Positions 8,129 through 17,031 are shown, counted from the stretch's first letter. The stretch is DNA of 61,006 nt from UMGS1840 sp964537245 (GCA_964537245.1 CAZHZL010000006.1:1-61006); one strand, 5' to 3'. Program-made: numbers and translations. Notes: generated by a model not told the origin, from the sequence alone.

Positions 8129-10201
8129 ATGAAAATTTTATCACCGGCAGGTTCAAAAAAAGCATTGGAGGCTGCCGTAAAATTCGGAGCTGACGCAGTT
8201 TATCTCGGACTTGAGGAATTCAGCGCAAGACAGGGGGCAAAAAACTTTACTCCCGAAGAGCTTAAGGAATCGGTTAAATACTGTCATCAAAGAGGCGTCG
8301 AGGTGTTTGTTGCCGTAAATACGCTTATATATGACAACGAAATAAACTCAATAATAAAGCTGACAAATAAAATCTGCAAGGCAAATGCTGATGGAGTTAT
8401 AGTGCAGGATTGGGGCGTTTATAAAATTATAAAAGAAATTGCGCCTTCCTTAAAGCTTGTTGCTTCAACGCAGATGACAATAAACAATATATACGGCGTA
8501 AAGCTTCTTGAAAAAATGGGCTTTGATACAGTAGTTTTGCCAAGAGAGCTTTCCAAAAAGGAAATAAAAAGAATAAAGGACAGCTGTGACATAAACATCG
8601 AGGTTTTCTGTCACGGCGCCCTTTGCGTATGTTACAGCGGTCAGTGTTATTTTTCAAGCTTTATCGGAGAACGAAGCGGAAACAGAGGCAGATGCGCACA
8701 GCCGTGCCGCCTTGTTTACGAATATTCTCAGAAAAAAGGCTATCTTCTCTCCCCTAAGGATTTATCGCTTATCGACTGCTTGTCTGAGCTTCGGGAAATC
8801 GGTGTTGATACTTTAAAAATCGAAGGCAGACTCAAAAGCGAATACTACACAGCCGCAGTAACAGATGTGTACAAGCGTACAAGCGACCGTTCACAAAAGC
8901 CCACCGAAGAAGATTATGCAATCCTTAACGCTTCATTTATGAGAGGCGGATATACGCAAGGGTATTTCAAGGATATAAAGGACAGCGCTTTATTTAATTT
9001 TCAGAAAAGGGAAAATCCTTATTCAAACGATACAAAAAAGCTTGAAAAGCATTATGACAGCATTTTAAGACAAAGCGGAGATTTTTACAAGCTTCCTGTT
9101 GATATAAGCTTAACGGTAAAGGATACAGGCGAAATTGAAGTTAAGCTTTTATATCAGGGACAAGAATACACCTTTATGTCTGATGTAGTTGCGCAAGAGG
9201 CTATAAATGCACCTGTAACAGAAGAAAAAATCGTGTCTCAGCTTTCAAAAACAGGAAATGAGCCGTTTTATTTTGAAAATATAGAAATTTGCCTTGAAAA
9301 AGAAAACATATTTCTTCCTGTAAGCGAAATAAACGCCATAAGAAGAGAAATCAGTCAGTTTACAGAGAATATACAGAATACTGAAATTCAGCCGAATAAA
9401 TTTATTTATTCTCCTGCAAAAAAACAGGTAGAAATAAAAGAGCCGCAATATTATGTGACTGTAAAAACCGCGCCGCAGTTAAAATGGGTGCGCGAAGCCT
9501 GGAAGGATGTTCTTATTTTTGCAAAAAGAGGCGTTATACAGGAATATGAACAGAAATACGCAAAAATTGAGAATGTCGGTCTTATGTGTGAAAGAATACC
9601 TGACGAAAAATCGTTGGAGAACGATGAAAAATTCTTATCATCACATCCCGAAATCACAAAAGTATTTGCAGGAAATATAGGCACAATAGAAAAATTCAAA
9701 GAAAACTACGAAATATACGGAGATTTCACTCTTAATCTTACAAACTCTATATCCGCAGAATTTTTTGAAGAGCTTGGCGTAAAAAATATTAATGCTTCGG
9801 TAGAGCTTAATTTAAAAAATATAAAAACTTTAAATACAAACAATATGAAGCTGAGCGCCTTCGCCTACGGTCATATTCCGCTTATGATAACGGAGTCCTG
9901 CATTAAATCTAATATAAGAAAAAACAAATGTGATAAAAACCCGATTATCTTAAAGGACAGAAAGGGAGAGGAATTTATTGTAGACTGCGAGGATTGCAGC
10001 AAAAATGTAATATATAACCCCTACCCTGTTATGATGGCTGATAAATTAAGAGAAATCGAAGAAGCAGGAATTGGAAGCTTTAGAATACATTTCACCTTTG
10101 AAAACAAAGCACAGGTTGAAGAAATTCTTCATTGCTTCAAAACAAGACAAAATCCGCTTACAAAATTCACAAGAGGACATTTTTACAGAGGAGCGTTATA
10201 A
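8129..10201 (+). CDS. U32-family protein (peptidase U32/RlhA-like, RNA-modification type)
   Basis: A 690-residue cytoplasmic protein. The N-terminal TIM-barrel part starts LSPAGSKKALEAAVKFGADAVYLG. The U32 signature near residues 158-194 (EVFCHGALCVCYSG, then GRCAQPCR) holds the cysteines that bind an iron-sulfur cluster in studied relatives. The length and long C-terminal region match the RlhA/YdcP branch (DUF3656-type), whose E. coli member is needed for 23S rRNA hydroxylation; other members act in tRNA or ubiquinone hydroxylation. The name peptidase is historical. The start follows an AGAGGA site. It is 3 bp upstream of proC, so the two are co-transcribed. The exact substrate here is unknown. 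Confidence 0.85.
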   Translation: MKILSPAGSKKALEAAVKFGADAVYLGLEEFSARQGAKNFTPEELKESVKYCHQRGVEVFVAVNTLIYDNEINSIIKLTNKICKANADGVIVQDWGVYKIIKEIAPSLKLVASTQMTINNIYGVKLLEKMGFDTVVLPRELSKKEIKRIKDSCDINIEVFCHGALCVCYSGQCYFSSFIGERSGNRGRCAQPCRLVYEYSQKKGYLLSPKDLSLIDCLSELREIGVDTLKIEGRLKSEYYTAAVTDVYKRTSDRSQKPTEEDYAILNASFMRGGYTQGYFKDIKDSALFNFQKRENPYSNDTKKLEKHYDSILRQSGDFYKLPVDISLTVKDTGEIEVKLLYQGQEYTFMSDVVAQEAINAPVTEEKIVSQLSKTGNEPFYFENIEICLEKENIFLPVSEINAIRREISQFTENIQNTEIQPNKFIYSPAKKQVEIKEPQYYVTVKTAPQLKWVREAWKDVLIFAKRGVIQEYEQKYAKIENVGLMCERIPDEKSLENDEKFLSSHPEITKVFAGNIGTIEKFKENYEIYGDFTLNLTNSISAEFFEELGVKNINASVELNLKNIKTLNTNNMKLSAFAYGHIPLMITESCIKSNIRKNKCDKNPIILKDRKGEEFIVDCEDCSKNVIYNPYPVMMADKLREIEEAGIGSFRIHFTFENKAQVEEILHCFKTRQNPLTKFTRGHFYRGAL

Positions 10202-10204
10202 ATT

Positions 10205-11011
10205 ATGGAAACAAAAAACAAAAAAATCGGTTTTATCGGAAGCGGTAATATTGCAACCGCTATAATAAACGGAATTATAAAGTCGGAAATTATAGAAAAA
10301 TCAGATATAAATATCTTTGATACAGATAAGACAAAAACCGCTTCTTTTAAAGAGCTTGGTCTTAATATCACGGAATCAGCAAGCGAAGCGGCGGAGCTTT
10401 CAGATTACCTTTTTCTTACGGTTAAGCCGCAGGTATATGATGATGTATTAAAAGGTATGTCTATCCCCGAAAAAACTATAATCATAACCGTTGCGCCCGG
10501 AATTACAATAAATCATATAAAAGAGCTTACAGGAAAAGACAGGAGGGTTTTAAGAACTATGCCGAACACTCCTGCGTTGGTCGGTGAAGGTGTTACAGCA
10601 TATGTGTTCTCAGAAGGCTTTTCGGAGGACGAAAAAGAATTTGCAAAAGCGCTTCTCAATTCCTTTTCAGAAAGCTACTATATGGAAGAAAAGCTTCTTG
10701 ACAACATAATAAGCGTATCAGGCTCTTCCCCTGCGTACTGCTATATGTTTATAGATGCAATTGCAAAATCGGGAGAAAAGCAAGGAATTGACTACAAAAC
10801 AGCGCTCATTATGGCGGCTAAAACTGTTTTGGGAAGTGCAAAGCTACTTCTTCAGAGCGAGGATTCTCCCGAAATACTTATTGATAAGGTATGCTCTAAG
10901 GGAGGCACTACAATCCGCGCCGTAGATTATTTGAACGAAAAGGATTTTTACGGTATAATCGACAGCGCAATGCAGGAATGTACAAAAAGAGCAATTGAAA
11001 TGAAGAAATAA
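10205..11011 (+). CDS. proC: Pyrroline-5-carboxylate reductase
   Basis: Reduces 1-pyrroline-5-carboxylate to proline with NAD(P)H, the last step of proline synthesis. The 268 residues are the usual length. The Rossmann start IGFIGSGNIATAIINGI, the RTMPNTPALVGEG motif and the C-terminal signature region (CSKGGTTIRAVDYL) are diagnostic. The ribosome site GAGGAG lies inside the last codons of the U32 gene, only 3 bp separating the two genes, which indicates translational coupling. Confidence 0.96.
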   Translation: METKNKKIGFIGSGNIATAIINGIIKSEIIEKSDINIFDTDKTKTASFKELGLNITESASEAAELSDYLFLTVKPQVYDDVLKGMSIPEKTIIITVAPGITINHIKELTGKDRRVLRTMPNTPALVGEGVTAYVFSEGFSEDEKEFAKALLNSFSESYYMEEKLLDNIISVSGSSPAYCYMFIDAIAKSGEKQGIDYKTALIMAAKTVLGSAKLLLQSEDSPEILIDKVCSKGGTTIRAVDYLNEKDFYGIIDSAMQECTKRAIEMKK

Positions 11012-11027
11012 AAGGAAGTAAAATAAA

Positions 11028-11669
11028 ATGTTAGATAAAGAAGCCGCGTTTCACAATCTTATGAAAAAAATGGACGAAAACAAATGTCCGATATGTGCGA
11101 TGGTCAAATTCCGTATGGACGAAATGACAGATAGATTTTTTTATGAAAATGTAAATTTTCCGCATTTAAGATATAAAATCGAGAAAGCGAACGGTTTTTG
11201 TTCCCGTCACGCTCACAAGCTTTTAACTAAGGACAACCCTCTGTCACACGCTATTTTATACCACGATTTTCTTTTTAATGTTATAAAAAATATTGGTGAT
11301 AAAAAAAATAAAATACAGTATGATGAGCATAAGGGCTGTTTTTTCTGCGAGGGACTTAATATGAACGAGGAGGACTACACAAAAGCATTTTTGGAATTTT
11401 TTGAAAATGAGCAATTTAAAGAAAAATACAAAAAATCCTCAATCATCTGTGTTCCGCACCTTGTTTCTGTAAGAAGGCTTAAATTTACAAATAAAAAAAC
11501 AGTTTCCGAGCTTACGGAATGTACGCTAAAAAAATACGAAGAATTAAATGAACATCTTTCCGAGGTAAAAAGAAAAAGCGATTACCGCTATACAAACGAA
11601 GAATGGACAGAGGAAGAAAAAAAATCCTGGAAAGAAGCTGTTGATGTGTTTAACGGAATGGAATATTAA
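11028..11669 (+). CDS. DUF6062-like cysteine-rich protein of unknown function
   Basis: A 213-residue soluble protein with clustered Cys/His: CPIC near residue 20, GFCSRHAHKLL near 60, CFFC near 105 and CVPH near 143. This pattern matches my memory of the DUF6062 family and suggests metal or iron-sulfur binding. No enzymatic motif is visible. It follows proC by 16 bp with an AAGGAAG site, so it is probably in the same transcript, which ends at the hairpin directly downstream. Confidence 0.6.
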   Translation: MLDKEAAFHNLMKKMDENKCPICAMVKFRMDEMTDRFFYENVNFPHLRYKIEKANGFCSRHAHKLLTKDNPLSHAILYHDFLFNVIKNIGDKKNKIQYDEHKGCFFCEGLNMNEEDYTKAFLEFFENEQFKEKYKKSSIICVPHLVSVRRLKFTNKKTVSELTECTLKKYEELNEHLSEVKRKSDYRYTNEEWTEEEKKSWKEAVDVFNGMEY

Positions 11670-11673
11670 AAAA

Positions 11674-11709
11674 AATAACGCATACCATTTATATTGGTGA
11701 TGCGTTATT
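11674..11709 (+). terminator. Hairpin downstream of the DUF6062-like gene
   Basis: A 10-bp stem (11674-11683 with 11700-11709, AATAACGCAT/ATGCGTTATT) is extended by ACCA/TGGT across a one-base bulge. The T-run is weak. The right arm overlaps the possible 5' end of the next reading frame. Confidence 0.6.
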
Positions 11710-11799
11710 AATTTATTAAGACTTTTTATACTTTTTACAACGGGCTTTTGCGTTTATATTGCCATTGAGGTCTGCTTCAGAGGCTATTCCTATCCGTTA

Positions 11800-12150
11800 A
11801 TGGGGATATGCGGCGGAATAATTCTTATTATACTCGACTACATAAACGAGCGTTTTTCCTGGGATATGGACTTACTTCTTCAGGGAATTGTCGGCTCTTT
11901 TGTAATAACTCTTTTTGAGCTTATTATAGGTATAATAAGTATTTCGTTCAACCTGCTTCTTATGTGGGATTACAGCAATATGCCTTACCATCTTTTCGGA
12001 GTTATATGTCTTCCGTACAGTCTTGTATGGATAGTAGTTTCAATTGCAGGAATATTTTTATCAGACGCAATAAACTACTATGTATTCCACAAAAAGCCTG
12101 TCCCATATTATAAACTTTTCGGAAAAACAGTAATTCAATTTAAAGAATGA
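11800..12150 (+). CDS. Small membrane protein (ABC-transporter type IV/CmpB-like), start uncertain
   Basis: A membrane protein with several hydrophobic segments, resembling the putative ABC-transporter permease family sometimes called CmpB. The first ATG is at 11800 but has no ribosome site. The frame stays open upstream to 11701 and encodes a further membrane segment (LLRLFILFTTGF, then a CFRGYSYPLMG motif) that looks like a genuine family N-terminus. The only start-like codon near that N-terminus is ATT at 11707, 6 bases after a GGTG; otherwise the gene lost its start. It is either a rare ATT-start gene or a 5'-truncated one. The gene ends 2 bp before the converging flavodiiron gene. Confidence 0.5.
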   Translation: MGICGGIILIILDYINERFSWDMDLLLQGIVGSFVITLFELIIGIISISFNLLLMWDYSNMPYHLFGVICLPYSLVWIVVSIAGIFLSDAINYYVFHKKPVPYYKLFGKTVIQFKE

Positions 12151-12151
12151 T

Positions 12152-13330
12152 TTACACAAACCATTTCGAAAGGTATTCTTTGCAAATCTCATCGGCGAGA
12201 GCATTAATCTGATTTTCGTTTTCTTCATTTAAACCTGACAAAATCTTCACTTCATTTTCAATGTAATTAAGATTTTTGCTTTTTTCCAAAAGTCCCTTCA
12301 TAACCTTTGAAGCATTAGGAAACCAGCTTCCGTTTTCGATAAACGCAACAGTCCTGTTCTGGAAATTGCGCTCTGTGAGATGTTCAATAAACTGTCGCAT
12401 AAACGGAAAAATATCTCCGTTATAAGTAGTTGTTGCAAATATAATCTTGCTGTAACGGAATGCGTCCTCAACTGCTTCTGCCATATCACATCTTGCAAGG
12501 TCATTTATAACAACCTTAGGACAGCCGTTTGCTTTTAATTTTTCCGAAAGCTTCAAAACTGCATTTTTTGTATTACCGTAAACTGATGTATAGGCAATAA
12601 CAATCCCCTCTTCTTCAGGCTGATAGCTCGACCATTTATCATAAAGCTCAAGATAATATGGAAGATTTTCGATAAGCACAGGACCGTGAAGCGGGCAAAT
12701 CGCCTTAATATCAAGAGAAGCTGCCTTTTTTAAAAGCATTTGAACCTGTGCGCCGTATTTCCCCACAATCCCGAAATAATATCTTCTTGCTTCGCAAGCC
12801 CAGTCCTCTTCAGCGTCAAGCGCGCCGAATTTTCCGAATCCGTCAGCAGAAAAAAGCACCTTATCCTTGCTGTCATAAGTAACTACAACCTCAGGCCAAT
12901 GCACCATCGGAGCAGATAAAAATGTGAGCGTATGCTCACCTAACGACAATGTATCGCCGTCATCAACAACAATCTGTCTATCTGAAAAATCGTTTTTATA
13001 AAAGTTTTTCATCATTGAAAAAGCCTTTGAAGAGGCAACAATTTTGGATTTTGGATATTTTTTGCAAAAGCTCACGATATTTGCAGAATGGTCAGGCTCC
13101 ATATGCTGTACAATAAGATAATCGGGAGTTTTTTCTCCGATTATATTTTTAAGATTAGAAAGCCACTCGTCGCCAAAGCTTTTATCAACAGTATCCATTA
13201 CCGCAATTTTTTCATCAAGAATCACATATGAATTATATGCCATTCCTTCAGGCACAATATACTGCCCTTCAAATAAATCAATTTTTCTGTCATTAACACC
13301 GATATACTTTACATCATTTGTAATATTCAT
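12152..13330 (-). CDS. Flavodiiron protein (FprA-type A-flavoprotein, O2/NO reductase)
   Basis: A cytoplasmic enzyme that reduces oxygen to water, or nitric oxide to nitrous oxide, protecting anaerobes. The N-terminal metallo-beta-lactamase-like domain has the di-iron ligands in QHMEPDHSAN (H76, E78, D80, H81), MVHWPE and CPLHGPV. A flavodoxin domain starts at about residue 250 with IAYTSVYGNTKNAV. I place the start at 13330 (MNITNDV) because an AGAGGTG site precedes it; the 33-codon extension upstream is not family-like. With this start the protein has 392 residues, the usual length. No fused rubredoxin is present, so it needs an external electron donor. Confidence 0.93.
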   Translation of the reverse strand: MNITNDVKYIGVNDRKIDLFEGQYIVPEGMAYNSYVILDEKIAVMDTVDKSFGDEWLSNLKNIIGEKTPDYLIVQHMEPDHSANIVSFCKKYPKSKIVASSKAFSMMKNFYKNDFSDRQIVVDDGDTLSLGEHTLTFLSAPMVHWPEVVVTYDSKDKVLFSADGFGKFGALDAEEDWACEARRYYFGIVGKYGAQVQMLLKKAASLDIKAICPLHGPVLIENLPYYLELYDKWSSYQPEEEGIVIAYTSVYGNTKNAVLKLSEKLKANGCPKVVINDLARCDMAEAVEDAFRYSKIIFATTTYNGDIFPFMRQFIEHLTERNFQNRTVAFIENGSWFPNASKVMKGLLEKSKNLNYIENEVKILSGLNEENENQINALADEICKEYLSKWFV

Positions 13331-13570
13331 AATTATACACCTCTTTGTTATTTTTTTAGTCCGAAAAAATGAAGCATTATTGCTTCTTTTTCGTATATAA
13401 GATTTTTGAATTCTCCTATTCAATGCCATTCAATGCTTTCAGGATATATGACGGAATTTGCGACAGTATTTTACTTTTTAAATTTTTCATGTCAATGTAC
13501 TCCTTTTATGTTAAAATATATAATGCTGATAATCCTTATAATTTTATCAAATACAATGTCTGATAAATTT

Positions 13571-13672
13571 AATTGTCTTTAATACACTTTAGTGCAATTA
13601 ATGAAATCTTTGATTTCAATTCATGCCGAAGGCAATTCATTGAGTTTGCATTGCAAACTCATTATAACACAC
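13571..13672. repeat. Micro-hairpin array 1 (short form)
   Basis: A row of four small palindromes, all different in sequence: CACT-TT-AGTG, GAAATC-TTT-GATTTC, GCC-GAA-GGC and GAGTTTGC-ATT-GCAAACTC. They are separated by a constant CAATTMAT spacer and end in ATTATAACACAC. The last two units, the spacer and the tail match the end of array 2 at 20900-21102. The stretch from 13331 to here otherwise shows no gene. Confidence 0.8.
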
Positions 13673-13682
13673 AGAACAAAAA

Positions 13683-13725
13683 AAATCAACTGTTTTACAT
13701 TGGAATTTTGTAAAACAGTTGATTT
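13683..13725 (-). terminator. Terminator of the decayed SGNH gene
   Basis: A 16-bp perfect stem (13683-13698 with 13710-13725) is followed on the minus strand by a run of eight T. It stands 6 bp after the stop of the SGNH remnant. Confidence 0.85.
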
Positions 13726-13731
13726 AAAAAG

Positions 13732-14058
13732 CTACATCTTGTCCTTTATTTCGTTATATAAATTTTCATAATAATACTTAAAGCCTTCGTCATTCGGATG
13801 AAGCCGCAAATCTGCAAAATATTTTTCATCCTTCAAAACAAAGTCAAAGCCTGAAATAACAGTTACATTTTTAAGGTCCTTTACAGCGCTTTTTATATTT
13901 TCTTCTACCTTTTCAAATGCACCGAATATTCGATCTTCGTTCATGTCTTTTCGCCATATCGGCGTTATAGCAAATATTTTTGATTGCGGGTAATTACTAC
14001 TCAAATTTTCATAAAATGCTCTGCATTTTTCTTTAAAAGTATCCTCATCAATTTTATT
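13732..14058 (-). pseudogene. C-terminal remnant of an SGNH/GDSL hydrolase
   Basis: The open frame runs from just after a TGA at 14059-14061 to the stop at 13732 and gives about 108 residues. The text DTFKEKCRAFYENL, SKIFAITPIWRKD and ADLRLHPNDEGF matches the last third of SGNH hydrolases, including the block V region that carries the catalytic His. The same order of motifs is seen in the intact SGNH gene at 19853-20818 (TFKEKYFEFL, SKIISLTPF). The part holding the GDS nucleophile is missing, and there is no normal start or ribosome site, so it is inactive. It probably belonged to the formyltransferase/deacetylase cluster next to it. Confidence 0.75.
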
Positions 14059-14142
14059 TCATTTTAAACCTAAAATTTCACCACGCCTACCCCCTGTTGT
14101 CGCTAACAATAAAGTAATAACTTTATATTTTAACGGTGCATT

Positions 14143-15078
14143 TTAACTTAAATTTTTTATGTTATTTTTTTCTGCCCAGTCCTTAGCCCACATTTCCGGC
14201 TGATTTTCCTCGCGCAATCGCAATATTTCTATTGTTTCGTAATTCTTGCAGACAACAATTATACCTCCCCTTTCTGTTGATTTAAGTACAGTACCTGGTT
14301 TCTCATTTGTTTTTTCAAAAATTTCATTTGAAGAAATAACTTTAATTTTCTTGCCGTTTGCCATAAAAAAAGCGCAGGGATACGGATATGTTTGTGCTCT
14401 GATAAAATTATGCAGTTTTTTTGCATATTCATCAAATGTGAAAAATCCGTCAGAAGGACATCTTTTTTTATAATATGTTGCTTTGCTTTCATCTTGTTCA
14501 ACTGCACAGAAAATACCATTACTCCATTTTTCTACATTTTTTGTAATAATATTTTTTGAAGCTTCTGCAACCTTATCATAAACTGTTTTCACATTGTCAA
14601 AAACCTCAATATTGAAGAAATCCTGAGCAAGAAGCTTTCCTTTATCATACTCTGATACCATTTCAAAAAAGCTGTCACCCCAGCTTGTTTCACCTGTCAA
14701 AATTGCCCAATTAACGCACGCAGCACCTCTTCCCTTCGGCAAAGGTGCAGGATGCTCTCCTATACACATATATTTCGGAATATTCAGAACATCACTGCTA
14801 AATTTTTGCGACCAGCCGGATTGTATTATAATATCCGGCTTTTTTTCTTTCATCCATAACACAGTATCGCTGTCATTTATATTTTTACAATAGTGTATCG
14901 GAATATTATATTTATCCGAAACCTCAACATATGTTTGATAATTTGCTTTATTTATACCCTCGTTAAAATTAAGATTGACAATGCCGACAACTTCAACTTT
15001 TATTGATGAATTGCTAAAAATTTCTTCTATCATACTTATTCCCACATTAGTGCAGGAAACAAAAAGAACCCTTCCCAT
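14143..15078 (-). CDS. Formyltransferase-family enzyme, probably acting on an amino sugar
   Basis: A 311-residue protein with a Formyl_trans_N fold (about 1-185) and a C-terminal Fmt-like domain (about 210-300). The loop GEHPAPLPKGRG keeps the catalytic His (H109), and the acidic residue in SEYDKGKLL (D145) matches the family Asp. The usual Asn two residues before the His is Gly107, so this is not a normal methionyl-tRNA formyltransferase. Sugar N-formyltransferases use 10-formyl-THF to formylate an amino sugar in surface glycans. It lies 9 bp downstream of a PIG-L deacetylase, which could expose the amine. Substrate and activity are inferred; the Gly substitution leaves doubt. Confidence 0.72.
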   Translation of the reverse strand: MGRVLFVSCTNVGISMIEEIFSNSSIKVEVVGIVNLNFNEGINKANYQTYVEVSDKYNIPIHYCKNINDSDTVLWMKEKKPDIIIQSGWSQKFSSDVLNIPKYMCIGEHPAPLPKGRGAACVNWAILTGETSWGDSFFEMVSEYDKGKLLAQDFFNIEVFDNVKTVYDKVAEASKNIITKNVEKWSNGIFCAVEQDESKATYYKKRCPSDGFFTFDEYAKKLHNFIRAQTYPYPCAFFMANGKKIKVISSNEIFEKTNEKPGTVLKSTERGGIIVVCKNYETIEILRLREENQPEMWAKDWAEKNNIKNLS

Positions 15079-15087
15079 TTTATCCTC

Positions 15088-15726
15088 CTACCGATTCAAC
15101 ATTTTTACTATTTTAAAGCCTTCGGCATAATCACACTTATTCGCATATCCCCAAGTATTACAGCGTTCTATACTTAATTCAAAAAGTCTGTCAAATCTGT
15201 TATGTTCATCACCGTACTGCTCAAGCGCTTTTCTTTTTATATCGATATAACCACTTATATCCACAAAAAAATTCGGCTGAAAAGCTTTATTCAATATATA
15301 TCCGTTACTCTGATACATAAGTATATTGTCACAATGCCTTGCAGCTGTAAGACAAATTTTTGAGGCTTCAATATGGTCTGTGTTCATATCATCATCATAA
15401 TGTATAATAGCAGTATCTATTTTATTCTGAAATATAATTTTTTCAATACTTTGCATAATCTGTGTGGAATATTTCAGATGATTGCAGTTTACAGGCTTTA
15501 GCTCCGTAATCTCAGAAACTCCCATTATTTCGCAAGATTTATGTGACTGCATTGCACTTGATTCATATTCTACGTGAATATTCATTTGCGTAAAATCTGT
15601 AACATTGTCTGTCAGCGTAAGCTTATAAACCGTTCCACCGCCCTCATTTGCAAATTTTGCCATTGTTCCTGCTGCTCCCAATTCCGCATCATCATAGTGT
15701 GCACCGATAACCAATATATTTTTCAC
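15088..15726 (-). CDS. PIG-L/LmbE-family N-deacetylase
   Basis: A 212-residue zinc-dependent deacetylase that removes acetyl groups from N-acetyl sugars or similar substrates. The family motif AH-x-DDAE is present as GAHYDDAELGAAG at 8-20, and the second zinc-site motif is seen as HYDDDMNTDHIEAS. It is the first gene after a strong minus-strand promoter and is followed after 9 bp by the formyltransferase. Removing an acetyl group and adding a formyl group would be a coherent two-step glycan edit. The natural substrate cannot be told from sequence. Confidence 0.88.
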   Translation of the reverse strand: MKNILVIGAHYDDAELGAAGTMAKFANEGGGTVYKLTLTDNVTDFTQMNIHVEYESSAMQSHKSCEIMGVSEITELKPVNCNHLKYSTQIMQSIEKIIFQNKIDTAIIHYDDDMNTDHIEASKICLTAARHCDNILMYQSNGYILNKAFQPNFFVDISGYIDIKRKALEQYGDEHNRFDRLFELSIERCNTWGYANKCDYAEGFKIVKMLNR

Positions 15727-15775
15727 TTGTTCTCTCCCCCCAACTAAAATTATTTGATTAGCTGTATTTTATAAT

Positions 15776-15804
15776 ATTATACCACAAATAATGCTATTAG
15801 TCAA
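15776..15804 (-). promoter_or_regulatory. Promoter of the PIG-L/formyltransferase operon
   Basis: Minus-strand TTGACT (15799-15804) and a perfect TATAAT (15776-15781) are 17 bp apart, about 50 bp before the start codon. The divergent XRE regulator gene begins about 75 bp away and may control it. Confidence 0.8.
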
Positions 15805-15876
15805 TAATAAATTCTGACAATGTATTAAAAATATTAACATTTAGTATATAATTGATACTGAAAGGTGGTGTTTTTA

Positions 15877-16215
15877 GTGAAAAATCTATTTGATTATGTT
15901 GCTTTGGGAGAGAGAATACGAAAGGCAAGAAAGCAAAAATTTCTTACACAGGAACAGCTCGCAGAAGCCTGTGATTTATCCACCGCACATATAGGTCATA
16001 TAGAAAGAGGAACACGGGCATTATCCATTGAATCACTGATAACCATAGCAAATGTTCTGGAGGTAAGCACAGATTATCTGCTTCTCGATGTTTCGGTGAA
16101 TAGCGAAAAAAAACTGTCAACATTGCTTAATTCTTTAAGCAATATTAAAGCAGATAAATTTGACAAGTTATATTCTGTTATAAAAATATTAGCTGAAAAC
16201 ATTGACGAATTATAA
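15877..16215 (+). CDS. XRE-family helix-turn-helix regulator
   Basis: A 112-residue DNA-binding protein. The helix-turn-helix domain (about 8-62) reads GERIRKARKQKFLTQEQLAE, then STAHIGHIERGTRALSIESL and VSTDYLLLD, a standard Cro/C1-type repressor. The C-terminal 45 residues are unassigned. I choose the GTG at 15877, 8 bases after AAGGTGG; in-frame GTGs further upstream fall inside that ribosome site. It is divergent from the PIG-L/formyltransferase operon and may repress that operon, itself, or both. Confidence 0.88.
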   Translation: MKNLFDYVALGERIRKARKQKFLTQEQLAEACDLSTAHIGHIERGTRALSIESLITIANVLEVSTDYLLLDVSVNSEKKLSTLLNSLSNIKADKFDKLYSVIKILAENIDEL

Positions 16216-16911
16216 ATAAAAATGCGTCGCAGAATCTTATACTAGCATTTTCTGTAACATATTTTGCAAAGAATGCTTATGCCCTTCAGCAACAAAGACC
16301 AGTTGTTAAAAATATGAAGTTATAAATTGGTAAACACGGCCTCAATGAAGCTGTTGTTGTTCTTCGTACCAATAGAACAATTAATATAATAGCACAGGAA
16401 TTAAACAGACAGTAAGACAGATTTTCACCCACATAAAAAAAGAAACGCTTATATCTGAATAACAATGTTGATATTGCTTGTAAAATCAACATTGTTACAA
16501 TGCAAAAAAATGTCAGTCCATGTAAGTTGTTCTTTTGTATGCAGAAATATAAAATATTTTATCTAAAAAGAGATATAAGGGCGTGTCTCAATAAGTGAAA
16601 AAATCACAAATTGAGGCAACGCCCTTTTATTTATATATAGTATTAAAAAATAAATTTGAATTTCCTACCTTTTCCACCTTATTTTGTTTTAACTTCCATA
16701 CATATAGAACGCTTATAACATATTTTATTTTTTATACATTTTTCGCGCGAATTGAAAAAATAATATAATTTTACTTTAAAAACATTATTTTTTATTGTTT
16801 TTTCGTTGCTTCAATTATTTATTGAAAAAAGTTCAAACACTAAATATATAATAAAATTTGAAAAACAACTATGGACAAAACACGCTTTTTATAAATTTGA
16901 AAGAAAAAACA
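16216..16911. other. Gene-poor stretch with decayed coding fragments
   Basis: No intact gene is supported. On the plus strand, 16240-16420 reads as short coding-like pieces in two frames (YFAKNAYALQQRPVVKNMK, then IGKHGLNEAVVVLRTNRTIN) broken by a stop and a frame change, which looks like a dead gene I cannot identify. The rest, about 16640-16910, is very AT-rich and shows nothing beyond the hairpin at 16577. Confidence 0.5.
16577..16630 (+). terminator. Long imperfect hairpin, terminator-like or mobile-element remnant
   Basis: AAGGGCG and CTCAAT pair with ATTGAG and CGCCCTT in a stem of about 15 bp with one bulge (16577-16592 with 16610-16626). The loop holds an inner GTG/CAC pair. TTTTATTTAT follows on the plus strand. 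The GGGCGTGTCTCAATAAGTG text also recalls IS-end or MITE sequences, so both readings are open. Confidence 0.55.
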
Positions 16912-16946
16912 AAAACCGCTCAAACGCAGTGTTTAAGCGGTTTTTT
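16912..16946 (-). terminator. Terminator of the tRNA operon
   Basis: AAAACCGCT and AAAC pair with GTTT and AGCGGTTTT around a GCAGT loop, and a T-run follows on the minus strand. It lies directly after the CCA end of tRNA-fMet. Confidence 0.85.
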
Positions 16947-16948
16947 AG

Positions 16949-17025
<77 letters not shown>

Positions 17026-17031
17026 TTATCG

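Noticed and set aside
14143..15078. Methionyl-tRNA formyltransferase (fmt)
   Set aside because: The catalytic Asn is Gly, the gene is not beside def or priA, and it is coupled to a PIG-L deacetylase.
16286..16492. Minus-strand gene of 68 residues
   Set aside because: It lacks a ribosome site and any family pattern; the plus strand in the same place looks like decayed coding sequence.
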